This document shows positions 45,043 to 50,812 of a stretch of 50,812 nucleotides of DNA, one piece after another. How positions within the stretch are numbered: the stretch's first letter is position 1; each line of letters begins with the position of its first letter. A program made the position numbers and the translations under genes. Under the pieces are notes generated by a model. It saw nothing but the letters and a program-made list of their open reading frames with translations, did not search any database and was not told where the DNA came from. This DNA is from Pseudomonas putida. GTDB taxonomy: Bacteria; Pseudomonadota; Gammaproteobacteria; Pseudomonadales; Pseudomonadaceae. The stretch is from NCBI RefSeq assembly GCF_004357765.1, contig NZ_SMTE01000022.1, forward strand, positions 1-50,812, read 5' to 3'.

Positions 45043-45107
45043 TTAGCGCCTGACTACGGTCGGAGCCCTCCTGCCGTACGCGACAACAATTACAAAAGGG
45101 TTCAGTC

Positions 45108-45218
45108 ATGAATGGCCTACCAGGGGCACGGAACCGACAAGGTTCCCTCAGCTTAGCGTGCCTGCGCACCTCCCTCTTCTCCACTGCGGTCGAGTCCGAT
45201 CAACAGGTGACTCCATGA
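45108..45218 (+). CDS. Candidate 36-codon ORF coupled to the transporter
   Basis: ATG 45108 follows AAAAGGG with seven bases of spacing. The frame ends in TGA that overlaps the transporter start as ATGA. This is the pattern of translational coupling. A hairpin GGAACC/GGTTCC (45130-45146) lies inside. The 36-residue product is unlike any family I know. It may be a leader ORF that sets transporter translation; the sequence of the peptide may not matter. Confidence 0.4.
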   Translation: MNGLPGARNRQGSLSLACLRTSLFSTAVESDQQVTP

Positions 45219-46546
45219 GCATGGATATCAAACAGCGGCTGGATGACGAGCCGATGGTCGGTTTCCAGTATCTGGCCATCGGTATCTGCATCGTCCTGAA
45301 CATGATCGATGGTTTCGACGTACTGGTCATGGCTTTCACCGCGGCCTCGGTTTCGGCGCAATGGAACCTGAGCGGTGCACAGGTGGGGCTACTGCTCAGC
45401 GCTGGCCTGTTCGGCATGGCGGCCGGCTCATTGTTCATCGCCCCCTGGGCCGACCGCTTCGGCCGCCGCCCCTTGATTCTCGTCTGCCTGGCGCTTTCCG
45501 GGGTGGGCATGCTGCTCTGCGCCCTGAGCCAAAGCCCGCTGCAACTGGCGTTGTTGCGCGGCCTGACCGGGCTGGGGATCGGCGGCATTCTGGCCAGCAG
45601 CAACGTCATCGCCAGCGAATATGCCAGCAAGCGCTGGCGGGGCCTGGCAGTGAGCCTGCAATCGACCGGCTATGCCTTGGGCGCGTCCCTCGGCGGCTTG
45701 CTCGCGGTATGGTTGCTGGGACATTGGGGCTGGCGTTCGGTGTTTTTGTTCGGCGGCATCGTGACGGTGCTGGTGATCCCGCTAGTGCTGCTGTGGCTAC
45801 CCGAATCGCTGGATTTCCTGCTCGCCCGACGCCCGGCCAATGCCTTGGCGAGGGTCAACCGCCTGGCTGCTCGCCTCGGCCACCCGGCACTGGCACAGCT
45901 CCCTCCCCCCCTCGCCCATACCCGCGGCACCACCGGTGGTTTCAGACAACTGCTCGCGCCCTCGCTGCGGCGCACCACCCTGGTGATCTGGTTGCTGTTC
46001 TTCCTGGTGATGTTCGGCTTCTATTTCGTCATGAGTTGGACCCCGAAACTACTCGTCGCAGCAGGCCTGTCGGCCCAACAGGGCATCACCGGCGGAGTGT
46101 TGCTGAGCGTTGGCGGCATCATCGGCGCCGCGCTGATCGGCGGCCTGTCCTCACGCTGGCCATTGAGCCGGGTGTTGTCGATATTCATGCTCATCACAGC
46201 GGGGCTGTTGGTGCTGTTCGTGGCCAACGGCGCTTCGGTCGCGATGGCGCTGGCTTTGGGCCTGCTGATCGGCTTGTTCTCCAATGGCTGCGTGGCAGGG
46301 CTGTATGCGCTCTCGCCAGCGGTGTATGACGCGTCGGTGCGCGCCACTGGCGTTGGCTGGGGTATCGGCATCGGTCGTATCGGCGCGATCCTCTCGCCTA
46401 CCGTAGCGGGCGTCCTGCTCGATGGTGGCTGGCAACCGCTGCATTTGTATGGCGTGTTCGCCAGTGTATTCGTCATCGCCGCCGGCTGCCTGCTGTTGCT
46501 GCGGCGTGCCGCCACTCCTGCACGGCCAGAACTGGCCAACGCCTGA
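45215..46546 (+). CDS. vanK: Aromatic-acid MFS transporter, vanillate type
   Basis: This 443-residue permease has twelve helices of the aromatic acid:H+ symporter (AAHS) group. The family start NMIDGFDVLVMAF in helix 1 has the charged Asp needed for transport. The DRFGRRP loop between helices 2 and 3 and a second R-rich loop after helix 6 are intact. I chose ATG 45215, which has AGGTGA upstream and the ATGA coupling; the GTG 57 bases earlier is weaker. Linkage to vanR and vanAB and shared operators point to vanillate or a related phenolic acid. The symbol is by context, since PcaK-type proteins look alike. Confidence 0.8.
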   Translation: MSMDIKQRLDDEPMVGFQYLAIGICIVLNMIDGFDVLVMAFTAASVSAQWNLSGAQVGLLLSAGLFGMAAGSLFIAPWADRFGRRPLILVCLALSGVGMLLCALSQSPLQLALLRGLTGLGIGGILASSNVIASEYASKRWRGLAVSLQSTGYALGASLGGLLAVWLLGHWGWRSVFLFGGIVTVLVIPLVLLWLPESLDFLLARRPANALARVNRLAARLGHPALAQLPPPLAHTRGTTGGFRQLLAPSLRRTTLVIWLLFFLVMFGFYFVMSWTPKLLVAAGLSAQQGITGGVLLSVGGIIGAALIGGLSSRWPLSRVLSIFMLITAGLLVLFVANGASVAMALALGLLIGLFSNGCVAGLYALSPAVYDASVRATGVGWGIGIGRIGAILSPTVAGVLLDGGWQPLHLYGVFASVFVIAAGCLLLLRRAATPARPELANA

Positions 46547-46559
46547 CCCAAGCCGCCCG

Positions 46560-46613
46560 ACAGCCCTCAGCGACGACGAGCCCGAATCGCTCGCCTTCGC
46601 TGAGGGCTGTTTG
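46560..46613 (+). terminator. Strong hairpin between transporter and vanR
   Basis: ACAGCCCTCAGCGA (46560-46573) pairs perfectly over 14 bases with TCGCTGAGGGCTGT (46597-46610), and the 23-base loop holds another stem CGAGC/GCTCG. Three T overlap the end. It starts 13 bp after the transporter stop, so it should separate vanR transcription from the transporter. Confidence 0.8.
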
Positions 46614-46661
46614 CGTTATCGGCACAGCTCAAGTCCGTGGTGAAGCGCCGGTGCGCCCACA

Positions 46662-47438
46662 ATGAGCGACCACAACTCCAGTCCTTACGCTAAGATGGCC
46701 GCTCATGCCTCAAGAGTTGCCTGGATGAGTAAACCCGGTCAGATGGTGCTGGTTGCGTTGCGCAAGATGATCGCCTCGGGCGAACTGGCGGCCGGCGCGC
46801 GATTGATGGAAGTACCGACCGCCGAACTGTTCGGTGTGTCACGCATGCCGGTGCGCATGGCATTTCGCACCCTCGAGCAGGAAGGCCTGCTGGTGCGCTT
46901 TGGCGGCCGTGGCTTTCAGGTGCGCTCGGTCAGCGAAGAGGACATCGCCGGCGCGGTCGAGGTACGCGGTGTGCTGGAAGGTCTGGCCGCCCGCCAGGCA
47001 GCGGAGCGTGGTCTGTCGCCGGCAGCGCGCGAAGCCCTCCAGCAGTGCCTGGCCGAGGGGGACCAGCTGTTCGACAAGGGCTTCGTGACCGAGGAAGACC
47101 TGGACGCCTACCACGATCTCAACATGCGTTTTCATCAGGTGATCGTCGCGGCCAGTCACAACCCGGCGATTGCCGATGCCCTGGCGCGCAACGATCACTT
47201 GCCGTTCGCCTCGGTCACCGCACTGGCCATCGACCGCCACGACCTGGCGCGCGAGTACCGCCGCTTCAACTTCGCCCACATGCAGCATCACGCGGTGTTC
47301 GATGCCCTGGTCAACGGCCAGGGTGCCCGCGCCGAGGCGATCATGCGCGAGCACGCCAATGCCACCTTGCGCTATGCCGAAACCTTCGGCAGCGCCAAGG
47401 CCGACCCACGCATGAAGGTCATTCTGCCAGCATCCTGA
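46662..47438 (+). CDS. vanR: GntR-family repressor VanR
   Basis: This 258-residue regulator has an N-terminal winged helix-turn-helix of the GntR/FadR type (about 25-90, with recognition helix in TAELFGVSRMPVRMAFRTLE) and a C-terminal all-helical FCD effector domain (about 100-245) with the His-rich metal/ligand set (Asp and His near 147-158, plus two later His). VanR represses vanAB and is released by vanillate. The start is uncertain: ATG 46662 has no good ribosome site, and ATG 46695 or 46725 would remove 11 or 21 residues. It converges with vanB with a gap of only six bases. Confidence 0.88.
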   Translation: MSDHNSSPYAKMAAHASRVAWMSKPGQMVLVALRKMIASGELAAGARLMEVPTAELFGVSRMPVRMAFRTLEQEGLLVRFGGRGFQVRSVSEEDIAGAVEVRGVLEGLAARQAAERGLSPAAREALQQCLAEGDQLFDKGFVTEEDLDAYHDLNMRFHQVIVAASHNPAIADALARNDHLPFASVTALAIDRHDLAREYRRFNFAHMQHHAVFDALVNGQGARAEAIMREHANATLRYAETFGSAKADPRMKVILPAS

Positions 47439-47444
47439 GCCAGG

Positions 47445-48395
47445 TCAGATATCCAGCACCAGCAGCGGCGTCTTGGAGCGAGAGCAGCATGGCGTGAACT
47501 GATCGTTCAACGCCTGCTCCTGCTCGGTGAGGAACAGATCGCGATGATCGGGCGTGCCCTGCAGCACACGGGTCAGGCAGGTACCGCAAATACCCTGCTC
47601 GCAGGAAACGGCGATTTCGATTCCATGGCGCTCCAACACCTGCACCACGCTCTGGTCTGCCGGCACCTCGAAGACCTCGCCGGTGCTGCCCACCTGGACC
47701 GAGAAACTGCCATCGCCGCTGGTATCGAGCGCAGCAGCAGCGAAGTACTCCCGGTGCAGGTTGGCTTCTTGCCAGCCCAGCGACCTGGCGCTTTCCAGTA
47801 CGTGCTGCATGAAACCACCAGGGCCACAGACATACAGGTGAACATCGTCATGCGCACCGCCCAATACCTGGGCGATATCCAGCGCGGTCTCCGGTTGTTC
47901 ATCGAAGTGCACGAACAGGCGGTCGGCAAACGGCGAGTGACGAATGCGCTCGAGGAATGCCGCACGCTCACAGGAACGGGCGCAGTAATGCAATTCGAAA
48001 TCCGCGCCGCTGTGCGACAACTGCTCGGCCATGCACAGGATTGGCGTGATGCCGATGCCACCGGCGAACAACAGGCTACGCCGAGCCCCCGCAGTCAGCG
48101 GGAACAGGTTACGCGGCTCGCTGATACGCAGACTTGCGCCTGCGCCAACCTGCTGGTGGAGGCTGCGCGAACCGCCGCGTGAAGCGGGGTCGTCGAGCAC
48201 GCCGATCAGATAGCGGTGGCGTTCTTCAGGGTGATTGCACAGGGAGTACTGACGTACCAGCCCACCGGGCAGGTGCACATCGATGTGCGCGCCGGCACTG
48301 AAGGCCGGCAGCGGGCTGCCATCGGCAGCGGCCAGTTCGAAGCTGCAGATACCCAGGGCTTCATCGTTGCGGGATACCACTACGGCATCGATCAT
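47445..48395 (-). CDS. vanB: Vanillate O-demethylase reductase
   Basis: This 316-residue ferredoxin-reductase component passes electrons from NADH to VanA. It has the phthalate dioxygenase reductase layout: FMN domain with RQYSLC near 49-54, NAD domain with GGIGITP near 111, and a C-terminal plant-type [2Fe-2S] domain with Cys265, Cys270, Cys273 and Cys303. The start follows GGAGGATC. It lies 12 bp after vanA in the same operon. The protein is close to P. putida VanB as I remember it. Confidence 0.95.
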   Translation of the reverse strand: MIDAVVVSRNDEALGICSFELAAADGSPLPAFSAGAHIDVHLPGGLVRQYSLCNHPEERHRYLIGVLDDPASRGGSRSLHQQVGAGASLRISEPRNLFPLTAGARRSLLFAGGIGITPILCMAEQLSHSGADFELHYCARSCERAAFLERIRHSPFADRLFVHFDEQPETALDIAQVLGGAHDDVHLYVCGPGGFMQHVLESARSLGWQEANLHREYFAAAALDTSGDGSFSVQVGSTGEVFEVPADQSVVQVLERHGIEIAVSCEQGICGTCLTRVLQGTPDHRDLFLTEQEQALNDQFTPCCSRSKTPLLVLDI

Positions 48396-48407
48396 GTCGG
48401 ATCCTCC

Positions 48408-49475
48408 TCAGGCTGGCGTCGCGCTGGTGGCGATCAGTTCCGGTTGGGCTGCGCGCTCCTTGGCGATCCACCGCTCCAGCACCTTGCGCGACTGCACACC
48501 ACCGGCATCGATATTGAGCTTGAGCAGGTTACGTTCGGGGTAGGCGAGCAGGTTCTGCTGTTGGCGTTCGAGCATTTCCAGGTCTTCGCTGAAGATCTTG
48601 CCCTGGCCTTCACGGATGTTGTCGGTCAGGGTCTGGTCGTGGGCGGCGAAGTTGCGTGCCATGCCCCAGAAGTACCAGATAGAGGTATCGGTTTCCGGCG
48701 TGATGAAATCGACCACGATGCTCGAAGCCTTGTGCTGGGGCTCGGCGTGGTAGCCGCCCTTGCCGGCATGGGCAACGCCGACTTCGATCAGGACATGGCT
48801 CGGCGGGGTGAAGCGGCAGATCTGCCAGCGATCCACCGGCACATCGTCAGCCAGGCCATTGCCACGCAGGGCCATGCGCCAGAACGGCGGTGCCATGATG
48901 TTTTCCATGTGGCGCGCAGTGACCACTTCGTCACCTGTGACAGTGGTGACAGGGGGCGCTTCGTCGATTTCCTTCTGGCCGATGCTGGAGGCATGGACAT
49001 AGGTTTCATGGGTGAGATCCATCAGGTTATCGATCATCAACCGGTAGTCGCAACCGATGTGGAACAAGCCGCCGCCGTAGGCCCACTCGTCACTGACCGC
49101 CCACTCCAGGTGCGGGATCAGGCTCGCATCGGCCTGCGCCTGGTCGCCAGGCCAGACCCAGACGAAGCCATAGCGTTCGACCACAGCGAAGGTCTTGTTG
49201 CAGGGAAAGCCGCGAACTCGCTGCCCCGGCATGGAGACAGTCTTGCCGTCACAGCCCATCACCAGGCCGTGATAACCACATACCAGGTTCCCGTCTTCGA
49301 CGTAGCCCAGCGACAGCGGCGCGCCACGGTGCGGACAGAAGTCCTCGACTGCGCAAACACGGCCCTCGTGACCGCGATAGAAAACGATCTTTTCCCCGCA
49401 GATCTGTCGACCCAGAGGTTTTTCGGCAATTTCGTCAGGGGTGCAAGCGACGTACCAGGTGTTTTTTGGGTACAT
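48408..49475 (-). CDS. vanA: Vanillate O-demethylase oxygenase
   Basis: This 355-residue Rieske oxygenase demethylates vanillate to protocatechuate and formaldehyde with O2. The Rieske [2Fe-2S] ligands are Cys47, His49, Cys66 and His69. The mononuclear iron site is in DNLMDLTHETYVH near 150-162. The start MYPKNTWYVAC agrees with the known enzyme, and GGAGAG precedes it. It heads the vanAB operon with a promoter overlapped by a 20-bp operator. Protocatechuate breakdown genes are not in this window. Confidence 0.97.
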   Translation of the reverse strand: MYPKNTWYVACTPDEIAEKPLGRQICGEKIVFYRGHEGRVCAVEDFCPHRGAPLSLGYVEDGNLVCGYHGLVMGCDGKTVSMPGQRVRGFPCNKTFAVVERYGFVWVWPGDQAQADASLIPHLEWAVSDEWAYGGGLFHIGCDYRLMIDNLMDLTHETYVHASSIGQKEIDEAPPVTTVTGDEVVTARHMENIMAPPFWRMALRGNGLADDVPVDRWQICRFTPPSHVLIEVGVAHAGKGGYHAEPQHKASSIVVDFITPETDTSIWYFWGMARNFAAHDQTLTDNIREGQGKIFSEDLEMLERQQQNLLAYPERNLLKLNIDAGGVQSRKVLERWIAKERAAQPELIATSATPA

Positions 49476-49500
49476 GGAGGCTCTCCGGCATGTTGTTTTT

Positions 49501-49543
49501 ATTTAATGGATCCATTAAATCCACGAACAACGTTGGCAGTCAA
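49501..49543 (-). promoter_or_regulatory. vanA promoter with overlapping VanR operator
   Basis: On the minus strand TTGACT (rc of 49538-49543) and TTTAAT (rc of 49514-49519) are separated by 18 bp and form a good sigma70 promoter. The -10 box lies in a perfect 20-bp palindrome (49501-49520) centred on GGATCC, which would block RNA polymerase when VanR binds. The ATG of vanA is 25 bp downstream of the palindrome. Confidence 0.82.
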
Positions 49544-49591
49544 TGTAAATACGGCTATGCATTCGTAATCCGTGCGATTACCGGCCCACAT

Positions 49592-49601
49592 ATGGATCCA
49601 T
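49592..49601. promoter_or_regulatory. VanR operator, distal copy
   Basis: ATGGATCCAT followed by TAAA, 91 bp centre to centre from the vanA operator and 107 bp before the nadC ATG. It could help loop the vanA operator or affect nadC. Confidence 0.7.
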
Positions 49602-49693
49602 TAAAGCAACCTCTGGCCTGTTCGAGCACCCTGCCGGCACACGCGGTCTGCTGTACACAGCCGCCTCCCCTACCCGATAATCGCGACACCTAG

Positions 49694-50557
<864 letters not shown>

Positions 50558-50589
50558 GGTAGCCCCCGCGAATTCGGCATTGCGCGGAC

Positions 50590-50618
50590 AAAAAAACCGG
50601 CCCAGGGCTAATGCCAGT
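50590..50618 (-). terminator. Terminator for a gene entering from the right
   Basis: On the minus strand ACTGGC pairs with GCCGGT (one G-T pair) around an 11-base loop and is followed by seven T. It fits the 3' end of a convergent gene beyond the window and may also end nadC. Confidence 0.5.
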
Positions 50619-50704
50619 CAGTTAAGGTCTCATGCTCATCTATTGGGGCCGCGTTGCGGCCTTCGCGGGTCTGGGCTGCGCTGTCGCGCAGAGAACCATG
50701 GTCC

Positions 50705-50793
50705 TTGTGGGAGCGGGCTTGTCCGGCGAATGGGGCGACGCGGTGAATGGCACCGGCTTCGCCGGTGTTCGCGGGACAAGCCCGCTCCCACAG
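50705..50793. repeat. Inverted REP pair
   Basis: A REP unit at 50705-50730 and an inverted one at 50768-50793 (GCGGGACAAGCCCGCTCCC) flank about 37 bp that holds its own stem CACCGGC/GCCGGTG. A 22-bp module upstream (50675-50696) is identical to 32822-32843, and a partial REP lies at about 50650-50670. This is the BIME-like arrangement common in P. putida. Confidence 0.88.
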
Positions 50794-50812
50794 GTTCTAC
50801 GCTCGAATCAAG

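Larger units (their letters stand above)
44708..45107. other. Gap with operators and a leader ORF
   Basis: This region lies between the divergent DUF1631 gene and the transporter leader. It holds two copies of ATGGATCCAT (44860-44869 and 45022-45031), a small inverted repeat GTTCG-ATAAC-CGAAC (44882-44896), A/T-rich DNA (44893-44945) suitable for a promoter, and a 25-codon ORF (44965-45042). No larger gene is seen. Confidence 0.6.

Overview
The window is chromosomal DNA of a GC-rich gammaproteobacterium, almost certainly a Pseudomonas of the P. putida group. The evidence is gene content and order read directly: the cyo terminal oxidase operon, flavohemoglobin with a NorR-type activator, a giant LapF-type adhesin with its type I exporter, CheV, an OprD porin, the fructose PTS genes with Cra, tatD, ampDE and nadC, plus putida-type REP sequences. 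From memory, this is the order around lapF in P. putida KT2440. No plasmid, phage, IS, CRISPR, rRNA or tRNA was seen.

Layout. 1-667 has no gene; it carries a large inverted repeat made of small three-base-loop hairpins and then the cyo terminator. 668-5492 (minus) is cyoABCDE, the cytochrome bo3 ubiquinol oxidase and heme O synthase. 6050-6556 (minus) is dsbB. 6975-8153 (minus) is the NO-detoxifying flavohemoglobin, divergent from its probable NO-responsive sigma54 activator at 8311-9861, with two GT-N7-AC sites and a possible -24/-12 element between them. 10060-26685 is the adhesin block: a 3925-residue surface protein with about 36 Ig-like repeats, followed by a TolC-like protein, a LapB/LssB-type ABC exporter and a HlyD-type adaptor. 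The three exporter genes overlap or nearly touch. 26822-32734 holds cheV, two small exported proteins, an OprD-family porin, a diguanylate cyclase with an intact GGEEF and I-site, a DUF2383 protein and a DUF3820 protein. 32903-38443 (minus) is fruBKA, divergent from cra across one Cra operator. Then come tatD, an unrecognised 147-residue protein, ampD-ampE and a DUF1631 protein.

44708-49708 is a vanillate module lying between the DUF1631 gene and nadC: an aromatic-acid MFS transporter, a GntR repressor (VanR), and vanAB for vanillate O-demethylase. Four copies of the palindrome ATGGATCCAT occur, two upstream of the transporter and two upstream of vanA. One of the latter is a 20-bp perfect palindrome covering the vanA -10 box. 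This defines a local VanR regulon and looks like an accessory insertion into an otherwise conserved neighbourhood. The transporter is preceded by two small leader-like ORFs with good ribosome sites; the second overlaps the transporter start as ATGA.

Themes. The left half combines respiration and NO defence. The centre is a biofilm locus that puts adhesin and exporter beside CheV and a c-di-GMP synthase. The right half covers sugar uptake, peptidoglycan recycling, vanillate catabolism and NAD synthesis. The main points for follow-up are the adhesin architecture, the VanR operators with the leader ORFs, and the covarying hairpin repeat at the left edge.
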